64,000 nt of DNA, taken from assembly GCA_020635695.1 (NCBI GenBank), contig JACJZH010000013.1, positions 1-64,000 on the forward strand, in the 5' to 3' direction. The DNA comes from Flavobacteriales bacterium. Lineage in GTDB: Bacteria; Bacteroidota; Bacteroidia; Flavobacteriales_F; PHOS-HE28. Below, piece by piece: positions 54,736 through 63,200 of the stretch. Position numbers and translations under genes: made by a program. How positions within the stretch are numbered: the stretch's first letter is position 1; every line of letters starts with the position of its first letter. The notes below the pieces were generated by a model. The model had not been told where the DNA came from. It searched no databases and saw only the letters and a list, made by a program, of their open reading frames with translations.

Positions 54736-56412
54736 ATGGCATTCCCCTCCGACCTCGAGATCGCCCAGCAGGCCAAGCCACATCCCATTTCGGCCATCGG
54801 TGCCCGCCTCGGCATCGACCCCGACCTGCTGGAGCCCTACGGCCACTTCAAGGCCAAGCTCCCGCTGCACCTGATCAACGAGCACCGGGCCTCGCTCGGC
54901 AAGCTGATCCTGGTCACGGCGATCAGTCCCACGCCGGCCGGTGAAGGCAAGACCACCACCAGCATCGGGCTGAACGAGGGTCTGAACAAGCTGGGGAAGA
55001 AGAGCGTGGTGGTGCTTCGCGAACCGTCCCTGGGGCCGGTCTTCGGCATGAAGGGCGGCGCTGCCGGCGGTGGCTACGCGCAGGTGGTGCCCATGGAGGA
55101 CATCAACCTGCATTTCACGGGCGACTTCGCGGCCATCGAGAAGGCGAACAACCTGCTGAGCGCGCTGATCGACAACAACCTGCAGAACCGGCAGCATGGC
55201 CTGGGCCTCGACCCGCGCACCATCAAGTGGAAGCGGGTGATGGACATGAACGACCGCGCCCTGCGCCAGATCGTGATCGGGCTCGGAGGCACGGGCAACG
55301 GCATCCCGCGCGAGGACGGCTTCGACATCACCCCCGCCAGCGAAGTGATGGCCATCCTCTGCCTGGCGCGCGACATCGCCGACCTGAAGGAGCGGTTGGG
55401 CAACATCTACGTGGGACAGACCTTCGACCGCAAGCCCATCTATGCCCGCGACCTGAAGGCGGAAGGCGCCATGGCCCTGCTGTTGAAGGACGCCATCAAG
55501 CCGAACCTGGTGCAGACCCTGGAGGGGAACCCGGCGATCCTGCACGGTGGTCCCTTCGCCAACATCGCGCAGGGCGTGAACAGCGTGCTGGCCACGCGCA
55601 TGGGCCTGAGCCTGGGCGACTACGTGGTGACCGAGGCCGGCTTCGGGGCCGATCTGGGCGCGGAGAAGTTCTTCGACATCAAGTGCCGTGCTGCGGGATT
55701 GAAGCCGCGTGCCGCCGTGATCGTGGCCACCATCCGGGCGCTGCGCTTCCACGGAGGGGCCGCCAAGGACGAGGTGAATACCGCCGATGTCGCCAAGGTG
55801 AAGGCCGGCCTGGCCAACCTGGAACGGCACATCCAGAACGTGGCCAAGTTCGGCGTGAAGGCGGTCGTGGCCATCAACCATTTCCCCACCGACACCGAGG
55901 AGGAGATCGCCCTCGTGCAGGAGCGCTGCGCCGCCCTAGGCACCGAGGCCGTCCTGGCCAGGGGCTTCGCCGAAGGCGGCAAGGGCATGACCGATCTGGC
56001 CGAGGCCGTGCTGCGCGTGGCCGACTCCGGCGAGAGCACCTTCCACCCGCTCTATGAACTGGAGATGAGCGTGGAAGGCAAGATCGAGACGATCGCCCGC
56101 GAGATCTACCGCGCGGACCGCGTGGTGTACGGCAGCGATGCCCAGGTGGCCCTGCGCCGGATCAAGTCCCTCGGGTTGGAGGGCCTGCCCGTGTGCATGG
56201 CCAAGACGCAGTACAGCTTCAGCGACGACCCCACGTTGCTCGGCGCACCCACGGGCTTCAAGGTCACGGTGAAGGACATCGAGATCGCGGCCGGTGCAGG
56301 CTTCGTGATCCCCATCCTGGGCAAGATGATGCGCATGCCGGGCCTGCCTGCGGTGCCTGCCGCGGAAGGCATGGACATCGACGCGGAAGGCAGGATCAGC
56401 GGGCTCAGCTGA
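54736..56412 (+). CDS. fhs: Formate--tetrahydrofolate ligase
   Basis: This enzyme makes 10-formyl-THF from formate, THF and ATP for one-carbon metabolism. The 558-residue length is standard. Signatures are the P-loop TPAGEGKTTTSIGL, REPSLGPVFGMKGGAAGGGYAQV, HFTGDFAAI, LGGTGNGIPRE and AKTQYSFSDDPTLLGAP. The start MAFPSDLEIAQQA is the family start. No folD or related gene is adjacent. Confidence 0.97.
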   Translation: MAFPSDLEIAQQAKPHPISAIGARLGIDPDLLEPYGHFKAKLPLHLINEHRASLGKLILVTAISPTPAGEGKTTTSIGLNEGLNKLGKKSVVVLREPSLGPVFGMKGGAAGGGYAQVVPMEDINLHFTGDFAAIEKANNLLSALIDNNLQNRQHGLGLDPRTIKWKRVMDMNDRALRQIVIGLGGTGNGIPREDGFDITPASEVMAILCLARDIADLKERLGNIYVGQTFDRKPIYARDLKAEGAMALLLKDAIKPNLVQTLEGNPAILHGGPFANIAQGVNSVLATRMGLSLGDYVVTEAGFGADLGAEKFFDIKCRAAGLKPRAAVIVATIRALRFHGGAAKDEVNTADVAKVKAGLANLERHIQNVAKFGVKAVVAINHFPTDTEEEIALVQERCAALGTEAVLARGFAEGGKGMTDLAEAVLRVADSGESTFHPLYELEMSVEGKIETIAREIYRADRVVYGSDAQVALRRIKSLGLEGLPVCMAKTQYSFSDDPTLLGAPTGFKVTVKDIEIAAGAGFVIPILGKMMRMPGLPAVPAAEGMDIDAEGRISGLS

Positions 56413-56421
56413 GCGCGGCGA

Positions 56422-56934
56422 TCAGAACACCATGGTGGCGCGCTTGCGTCCCGGTGCCAGTTCGCGGTGTTCCTCCACGGCCAGGCAGCCACCGTCCGCA
56501 TCGAAGCCGATGGTGCCCACGGGGCCCGCGTAGACCTGATCGGCCATGTGGCGCTCCGGTTCCAGCACCACGCCGAACGACACCTTCCTGACCCGCTCGT
56601 CGAAGTCGCCGGCGGCCACGTGCCGGGTGTCCACGATCACCTCCTTGGTCACATGGCCGGGTTTCTCGAAGCGCAGCACGGCCTCCACATCGGCGGGCAG
56701 GGTCACGTTGAAGCGACCGCGGTCGTTCACGCCCACCGTTTCGGCGGCTCCGTCGTACTCCACCTGCACCGTGATGTCGTCGTAGGATAGTTCAAAGGCC
56801 TGGAGCCAGGCCGTGACCTGGACCTCACGTTCCGCGGGCGGGCTGCCGGGCCCTTCCGGGAGATCCGCAGGAGCGGCGAACGAATTGGTGCCGAAGGCGA
56901 ACAGGATGGCGAAGGAGCTGATGCAGGTCTTCAT
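56422..56934 (-). CDS. Small secreted or periplasmic protein of unknown function
   Basis: The 170-residue protein has a signal peptide (MKTCISSFAILFAFGTNSFAAP). The mature part looks like one carboxypeptidase-regulatory/transthyretin-like beta domain (VTAWLQAFELSYDDITVQVEYDG, VNDRGRFNVTLPADVEAVLRFEKPGHVTKEV), a fold often found on Bacteroidota envelope proteins. It has no sorting domain. It is convergent with fhs at a nine-base gap. Function is unknown. Confidence 0.72.
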   Translation of the reverse strand: MKTCISSFAILFAFGTNSFAAPADLPEGPGSPPAEREVQVTAWLQAFELSYDDITVQVEYDGAAETVGVNDRGRFNVTLPADVEAVLRFEKPGHVTKEVIVDTRHVAAGDFDERVRKVSFGVVLEPERHMADQVYAGPVGTIGFDADGGCLAVEEHRELAPGRKRATMVF

Positions 56935-57065
56935 GGCGTGATGTGTTGCGGGACCCGGTCCCGGTCCACACATACGCCTGACCGGCGGCCGAGCGTTCGA
57001 CCTATTCGACGAACGTGGGCTGCGCATCGCCGGAAGCGGGAGGGGCGCGCACGATCGGCGGGCGA

Positions 57066-57614
57066 TCAGTGCGCCAGCCTGGAATAGATGGCACTGTCGG
57101 TGCGGATCCCTTCCCAGACGTAGCTCTCCCGGGTGATGCCTTCCAGCAGGTAGCCGCAGGCTTCCAGCAGCCGGCGCGAACGCGTGTTCCGGGGATCGGT
57201 GATGGCCTCGATGCGGTGGAACCCGAGCGGGCCCAGGGTATGCCGGGTCACCGCCTCCAAGGCCTCGGTCATGAACCCCTTTCCCCAGTGGTCCGGATGA
57301 AGTTGATAGCCCACTTCGGCGGTATCATGCTCCGGTTTCAACCGGTAGAGGCCGATGCTGCCGAGCATGCGTTCCGTGGTGGCGTCCGCGATCACCCACG
57401 ATAGGCTCTCGTTGGCGCTCCGTTCACGTTGCATGCGCGCGATCAGTTCCTCCGCGTCCAGCCGGGTGGTGGCGCGTGGCCTGCCGATGTAGGCCATGGT
57501 GCGTTCATCGCTGCGGATCTGGTACAGCACGTCCGCGTCCTCCGGACGATGGTCACGCAACAGGAGGCGCTCCGTGCGCAGCTCGGGAAACCGGCTGAAG
57601 TCGGGAACCATCAT
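57066..57614 (-). CDS. GNAT-family N-acetyltransferase, RimJ/RimL type
   Basis: This 182-residue acetyltransferase has LRTERLLLRDHRPEDADVLYQ at the start, an acetyl-CoA loop region (VGYQLHPDHWGKGFMTEALEAV) and RIEAITDPRNTRSRRLLEACGY, typical of Rim-type GNATs that acetylate protein N-termini or small amines. The start is the MM pair, since nothing conserved lies upstream. The target is unknown. Confidence 0.92.
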   Translation of the reverse strand: MMVPDFSRFPELRTERLLLRDHRPEDADVLYQIRSDERTMAYIGRPRATTRLDAEELIARMQRERSANESLSWVIADATTERMLGSIGLYRLKPEHDTAEVGYQLHPDHWGKGFMTEALEAVTRHTLGPLGFHRIEAITDPRNTRSRRLLEACGYLLEGITRESYVWEGIRTDSAIYSRLAH

Positions 57615-57716
57615 GGCACATGGACGTTCATGGAGGTACGAACGTTGCACGCCGGTCCCGGGTCGAACATGACCGAGGTCTTGTAGCGGATGCCGGGCGT
57701 ACACGAATTTTGGCCC

Positions 57717-60700
57717 ATGTTGCGCTTTCATTTCCTGCTCGTAGCCCTGCTGCCCGTCCTTGGCGCAGAAGCCCAGTCCCCCTGGTCCGATGCGACCGCC
57801 AATAGGTCCTCCCTGACCGGAGAACGCCGGATCGCCCCCACCGTGCACCGGACCGTGTCCATCGACCCGCAGGCCATGCGGGCGGTGCTGGACCAGGCCC
57901 CCACGGGCATGCTCCAGGAGGTGGCGGGAAGCCCTGTCGTCATCGACCTGCCCAGGCCGGACGGGGGTGCACTGTCGTTCCGTTTCCTCGAGGTCCCGGT
58001 GCTGCATCCCGATCTCCAGGCACAGTATCCATCCATCCGCACCTTCACCGGTGTGGGTGTGGAGGATCCGTCGGTCCACGTGAAGTTCGACCTGACCCCG
58101 CACGGCTTCCATGCGATGGTGCTGGGCGATGCGGGCGAGGACTGGTTCATCGACCCGCTGGTGCAAGGCAACGCGGTGCAGCACCAGGTGTACTTCAAGA
58201 AGGATTTCACCAAGCAGGTTCCGGGCGGGTTCTCCTTCTGCAGCTATGAGCAGGAGAACGACATCGCGGCGGCGCAGAAGCTCACGCGCCAGTGGATGGC
58301 CCAACGCGCGGCCGAGCGGGTGGGGGACTGCCAGCTGCGGACCTACCGGCTGGCCCTGGCCTGCACCGGGGAATACGCGAACTACCACGGCAGCAACACC
58401 GGCAACAACGACAAAAGCTTCGCCCTGGCCGCCATGGCCACCACCATGAACCGGGTGAACGGGATCTATGAGCGCGACGCCACGCTCACCATGGTCATCG
58501 TGCCGAACAACGACCTGCTGGTGTACCTCGATGGAGCGACCGACCCCTACACGAACGGCAGTGGAAGTACCATGCTCGGTGAGAACCAGTCCACCTGCAA
58601 CGCGGTGATCGGCTCTGCGAACTACGACATCGGTCATGTCTTCAGCACGGGCGGTGGCGGCATCGCTTCGCTGAACAGCCCCTGCACGAGCAACAAGGCC
58701 CGGGGTGTCACCGGTCAGAGCAACCCGATCGGCGATCCCTTCGACATCGACTACGTGGCGCATGAGATGGGCCACCAGTACGGCGGCAACCACACGCAGA
58801 ACAACAACTGCAACCGGGCCGCCAGTGCGGCCGTGGAGGTGGGGAGCGGGATCACCATCATGGGCTATGCCGGCATCTGTGCGCCGGATGTCGCCAGCAA
58901 CAGCATCGCCATGTTCGGTGGCTACAGCATGCAGGAGATGGCCGCGAACATCACCATCGGGAACAGCAGTACCTGCCCGGTGACGACACCGCTCACCAAT
59001 CAGCCGCCCACGGCGAACGCAGGACCCGACCGGACCATCCCGTCCTCCACGCCGTTCATCCTCACCGGAACCGCCTCGGATCCCAACGGCACGGCCTCGC
59101 TCACCTACAGCTGGGAGCAGATGGACAATGCGGTGGCCACACAACCGCCGCAGCCCACCAATACCGACGGCCCTGCCTGGGAACCGCTGCTTCCGCAGAA
59201 CACACCGGTGCGCTACATGCCCAACCTGCCGGCCGTGATCGCGAACACGACTCCCACGTGGGAAGTGCTCAGCAGCGTGACCCGCGACTACACCTTCCGG
59301 CTCACCGTGCGGGACAACGCCTCCGGTGCGGGCTGCAACGACCAGGACAACATGATCGTGAACGTGGACGGCAACAGCGGCCCCTTCCTGGTCACCCAAC
59401 CGAACACGTCGCTCAGCTGGTCGGCGCTCACCAACCAGACCATCACCTGGGACGTGGCCGGGACCAATGGTCCACCGGTCAACTGCACCGCGGTGGACAT
59501 CCTCTTGTCGCTTGATGGCGGACTGACCTATCCGATCACCCTGGCCACGGCCACGCCGAACGATGGCAGCCAGACCGTCCAGGTCCCGAACCAGCAGACC
59601 ACCGCCGCCCGGGTGATGGTGCGCGCGAACGGCAACATCTTCTACGACATCTCGAACACCGACTTCACCATCGCGGCACCCACCTCGCCGGACTACACGC
59701 TGGCGGTGACCAACGCCACAGGCACGGCCTGCCAGCCGGGTCCTGCCGCCTACACGGTGCAGGTGGGGAGCATCCTGGGCTACAGCGATCCGGTGACCCT
59801 GGGCACGAGCGGTCTCCCTGCCGGTCTCAGCGCTTCCTTCGGCACCAACCCACTGAGCCCGGTGGGAAGCACCACGCTCACGATCGGCAACACCAACTCC
59901 GTGGCACCAGGCGTCTACAACTTCACGCTCACCGCCAACAGTACGAGCGGTCCTAAGAGCCTGGCCCTGGTGCTGGAGGTCTTCGCCTCTCCCGGCCAGG
60001 TTTCGCTGTTGTCCCCCACCGACGGCACCGTGGCCTTCAGCCCGGGCTCGCCATTGACGTGGAACGCCGATCCCAATGCCGACACCTACGACATCCAGAT
60101 CGCCACGGACCCGGGGATGACCAACATCGTGGAGTCGGGGTCCGGGATCACCGGTACCAGTTATCAGACCACCGTGGCCAACCAGCCGTTGACCACCTAC
60201 TACTGGCGGGTGCAGTCCGTGAACACCTGTGGGTTCGGGACGCCCAGTCCCATCTGGAGCTACACCACCGATGCCTGCGTGAACGTGACCGTGCGCATCG
60301 TGCTGGACCGCTACGGGTCGGAGACCACCTGGAGCATCGAGGACGGTGGTGGTGCCGTGTACGCCAGTGGCGGGCCCTACACCGATGCCGCCAGCAATGG
60401 GGAGTACCCGCAACCTGACGTGAACGTGTGTCTGCCGGCCGGCTGTTACGACCTGATCGTGAACGACTCGTTCGGGGATGGCATGTGCTGTGCCTATGGG
60501 AACGGCTTCATCGGTGTATTGGACGGCGCTTCGATCCCGCTGGCAAGGACCGATGCGTTCCAGTTCACCAGCACGGTCCCGTTCTGTGTGCCGGCGGCCT
60601 GCGGAACACCGCTTCCCTACAGCGAGGACTTCGAAGGTGGGAGTGGCGATTGGCTGCAGGGCTTCGAGGACGACATCGACTGGACGCTCCTCTCCGGAGG

Positions 60701-61835
60701 CACGCCGAGCGGGAACACGGGACCTTCAGGAGACCACACCTCGGGTGGCGGCAACTACCTGTACGTGGAGGCCACCAATCCGAATTTCCCGTCGAAGCTG
60801 GCGGAGCTTTACGGGCCTTGCATCGATCTGAGCGGGATCGGCAGTGCCCAGCTGTCGTTCTGGTACCACATGTGGGGGGCGGACATGGGAACCTTGTCCC
60901 TGGACGTGTTCTCGGGAGGTTCCTGGACCACTGATGTGTGGACGCTCAGCGGCGATCAGGGGAACAGCTGGCAGCAGGCCGTCGTCTCCCTCACGCCCTA
61001 CGCAGGAGGGCCCTTGCGCCTCCGGTTCCGGGGAACGACCGGAGCGAACTTCACCAGCGACATGGCGATCGATGACATCAACGTCACCGGCACGAGCGAA
61101 GTGCAGGTGCAGGTGAAGGCCTGGCTTGAAGGGCCGTACGATGATGGGTCGGGGAGCATGACGGACGAATTGCGCGCAGGAGGACTGCTGCCCCTTTCCG
61201 AACCTTACTCGGGACTGGGGTATGCCCATGTGGGCGGCGGTGGTGAGAGCACCACGGCCCAGGTGCTGGCGGTGACGGGTGCGAACGCGATCGTGGACTG
61301 GGTGGTGGTGGAACTGCGTGATGCCAACACCCCGGCGAACGTGCTGGCCACACGGAGCGGATTGCTCCAGCGTGATGGTGATGTGGTGGGCATGGACGGC
61401 AGTTCACCGCTGACCTTCGGAGTGGCCCCGGGAAGCTATCATGTGGCGCTGAGGCACCGGAACCACCTGGGTTGCATGTCCGGCAACGCGGCCGCATTGG
61501 ATGCGAGCCCGACCGTGGTGGACTTCCGGCTGGCCGCGACGGCGACCTTCGGCACCGACGCCCGCAAGCCCGTTGGCAGTACCCGGGTGCTCTGGGCGGG
61601 GAACGTGGTGTTCGATGCCCAGCTCAAGTACACGGGCAGCTTGAACGACCGGGATCCCATCCTCACGGTGATCGGAGGGACGGTGCCCACCGGTTCGGCG
61701 GCTGGTTACCTGTCCGAGGACGTGAACATGGACGGGCAGGCGCGCTACACCGGTGTGGAGAACGACCGGGACATCATCCTGCAGAACATCGGCGGGGTGG
61801 TACCCACGGCCACGCGGATGGAGCAGCTGCCTTGA
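57717..61835 (+). CDS. Secreted metzincin (reprolysin-like) metalloprotease with multi-domain tail and unusual C-terminal module
   Basis: The 1372-residue protein has a signal peptide (MLRFHFLLVALLPVLGAEAQ), a propeptide-like region (about 25-195), and a metzincin catalytic domain with the zinc site HEMGHQYGGNH (349-359) and Met-turn ITIMGYAG. It continues with PKD/Ig-like domains (about 430-760), a fibronectin-type region (about 765-850), a C-terminal-of-propeptide-like segment (NDSFGDGMCC), and a MAM-like domain (about 960-1120). The last 240 residues form a separate module ending in two NDRDxILxxIGGxVPT repeats. No standard type A sorting domain is visible. It probably degrades host or environmental protein. 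Confidence 0.88.
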   Translation: MLRFHFLLVALLPVLGAEAQSPWSDATANRSSLTGERRIAPTVHRTVSIDPQAMRAVLDQAPTGMLQEVAGSPVVIDLPRPDGGALSFRFLEVPVLHPDLQAQYPSIRTFTGVGVEDPSVHVKFDLTPHGFHAMVLGDAGEDWFIDPLVQGNAVQHQVYFKKDFTKQVPGGFSFCSYEQENDIAAAQKLTRQWMAQRAAERVGDCQLRTYRLALACTGEYANYHGSNTGNNDKSFALAAMATTMNRVNGIYERDATLTMVIVPNNDLLVYLDGATDPYTNGSGSTMLGENQSTCNAVIGSANYDIGHVFSTGGGGIASLNSPCTSNKARGVTGQSNPIGDPFDIDYVAHEMGHQYGGNHTQNNNCNRAASAAVEVGSGITIMGYAGICAPDVASNSIAMFGGYSMQEMAANITIGNSSTCPVTTPLTNQPPTANAGPDRTIPSSTPFILTGTASDPNGTASLTYSWEQMDNAVATQPPQPTNTDGPAWEPLLPQNTPVRYMPNLPAVIANTTPTWEVLSSVTRDYTFRLTVRDNASGAGCNDQDNMIVNVDGNSGPFLVTQPNTSLSWSALTNQTITWDVAGTNGPPVNCTAVDILLSLDGGLTYPITLATATPNDGSQTVQVPNQQTTAARVMVRANGNIFYDISNTDFTIAAPTSPDYTLAVTNATGTACQPGPAAYTVQVGSILGYSDPVTLGTSGLPAGLSASFGTNPLSPVGSTTLTIGNTNSVAPGVYNFTLTANSTSGPKSLALVLEVFASPGQVSLLSPTDGTVAFSPGSPLTWNADPNADTYDIQIATDPGMTNIVESGSGITGTSYQTTVANQPLTTYYWRVQSVNTCGFGTPSPIWSYTTDACVNVTVRIVLDRYGSETTWSIEDGGGAVYASGGPYTDAASNGEYPQPDVNVCLPAGCYDLIVNDSFGDGMCCAYGNGFIGVLDGASIPLARTDAFQFTSTVPFCVPAACGTPLPYSEDFEGGSGDWLQGFEDDIDWTLLSGGTPSGNTGPSGDHTSGGGNYLYVEATNPNFPSKLAELYGPCIDLSGIGSAQLSFWYHMWGADMGTLSLDVFSGGSWTTDVWTLSGDQGNSWQQAVVSLTPYAGGPLRLRFRGTTGANFTSDMAIDDINVTGTSEVQVQVKAWLEGPYDDGSGSMTDELRAGGLLPLSEPYSGLGYAHVGGGGESTTAQVLAVTGANAIVDWVVVELRDANTPANVLATRSGLLQRDGDVVGMDGSSPLTFGVAPGSYHVALRHRNHLGCMSGNAAALDASPTVVDFRLAATATFGTDARKPVGSTRVLWAGNVVFDAQLKYTGSLNDRDPILTVIGGTVPTGSAAGYLSEDVNMDGQARYTGVENDRDIILQNIGGVVPTATRMEQLP

Positions 61836-61847
61836 GTGGAACGCCCG

Positions 61848-63200
61848 CTAACGTTGGCGGCGTTGCAGCAGGTCCACGGCCAGGGGCCAGACCAGCAAGG
61901 GCAGCACCCAGCTCATCCGGGTCTGGAACCGGTCCGCCACCGTGCTCACGCCCGCACACACGAGGGCATTGGCGACCAGGGCCATGAGGGCGGCCAGGAC
62001 CAGGATCCGCATGTTCACGGCAAGCCGGTCCCAGCGTGCCGCGATCGCGACGAGTGCTCCTGCTGTGAGGAGCCAGCCGAGCCAGAGCAGCATGTCGGCG
62101 AGCCGCAGCACGGAGCGCGCACGCATCTCATCGCGGTTCATCACGGAGGACCGGAACGCCGATAGTTCGTGGGGAACATGCTTCTCGATCTGATGGAACG
62201 GAGGGCTCTCGGGCGAGGCGTACCAGGTGCCCAGCAGCCCGTTGCCGATGTGCAGGTCGGTGAGTTGACGCACGGTGCCGGCCAGGGTGTTGCTGATGAA
62301 GCGTTGCGTGAGCCCGGGGGTGGTCAGGGCCTCCTTCACGATGAGGCCGTATTCCTGTCTGGTGGCCGCCCATCCGCCCATTGCGTACACCGGGCTTTCA
62401 GGGTTCCAGAGGAAGTCCTGGCTGTTATTGGGCAGGCTGTCCTTCCAGGCACATAGCTCCCATCCGGATCCCGGGCAACGTTCCTGGAGCAGCTCAGGAA
62501 GCACCCCGCTGTCGATCAACCGCCCCATGAGGAACACGTGCGCGGGCCGGGAGGAAGGCGCGCCCGTGGACCAGGAGGCGGCAAGCGGAGGGAGCCACCA
62601 ACCAACAAGGACCAGCGAGAGGACGCCGATCAGCCGCATGCGGTGGCCGCGCCCGGAACGCAACACGACCGGAGCAAGTCCCAGGCACAGCAGCAACAGG
62701 ATGGGCGCGTTGCCGGCATGCAGGGCCAGGCTGAGGAGCAGGATCAGGGCCCAGGTCCATTGCCCGACCGGACCGTGCCTTCCCAGGAGCAGTTGGAGCA
62801 GGGAGGCGATGCCGATGCCCGTGAAGATGTCCGGCATCAACTGACCGGCGTACCAGCCGATGCCGGTGAACAGGACCAGCCCCAGCAACAGCACCGGGAG
62901 CCGCGCTTCCAGCGGATGCGGTACCATGCTGCGCAACGACCGGACCGCGACGAAGGCGGTGAGGAGGCACTGCACGACCACCGGTCCCCAGAGCGTGGTC
63001 CCGTTCAGGCTGGTCCAACGCAGGAACAGACCGTACCAGACGGGCCGGTCGGGCGGCACATAGCCCTCGAACGCCGTACGCAGGTAGGTGCCCGTATCGG
63101 AGTAAACGAGCGGGTAGCCGTTCAGCACCGGGACCGACAGCAGCAGCAGCGCGGCACCCAGCCAGGGCCACAGCTCCGTGGACCGGAGGACCTGCTTCAT
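61848..63200 (-). CDS. Polytopic membrane protein of unknown function, possibly GT-C-like
   Basis: The 450-residue protein has about 9-11 hydrophobic helices. The first loop contains YPLVYSDTGTYLRTAFEG, an acidic motif in the position where GT-C glycosyltransferases carry their catalytic Asp. The C-terminal part includes a soluble periplasmic loop (about 240-370) before the last helices. The GT-C idea is a guess and no family is firmly recognised. Its ATG overlaps the upstream cyclase gene's stop as ATGA, so the two are co-expressed. Confidence 0.8.
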   Translation of the reverse strand: MKQVLRSTELWPWLGAALLLLSVPVLNGYPLVYSDTGTYLRTAFEGYVPPDRPVWYGLFLRWTSLNGTTLWGPVVVQCLLTAFVAVRSLRSMVPHPLEARLPVLLLGLVLFTGIGWYAGQLMPDIFTGIGIASLLQLLLGRHGPVGQWTWALILLLSLALHAGNAPILLLLCLGLAPVVLRSGRGHRMRLIGVLSLVLVGWWLPPLAASWSTGAPSSRPAHVFLMGRLIDSGVLPELLQERCPGSGWELCAWKDSLPNNSQDFLWNPESPVYAMGGWAATRQEYGLIVKEALTTPGLTQRFISNTLAGTVRQLTDLHIGNGLLGTWYASPESPPFHQIEKHVPHELSAFRSSVMNRDEMRARSVLRLADMLLWLGWLLTAGALVAIAARWDRLAVNMRILVLAALMALVANALVCAGVSTVADRFQTRMSWVLPLLVWPLAVDLLQRRQR

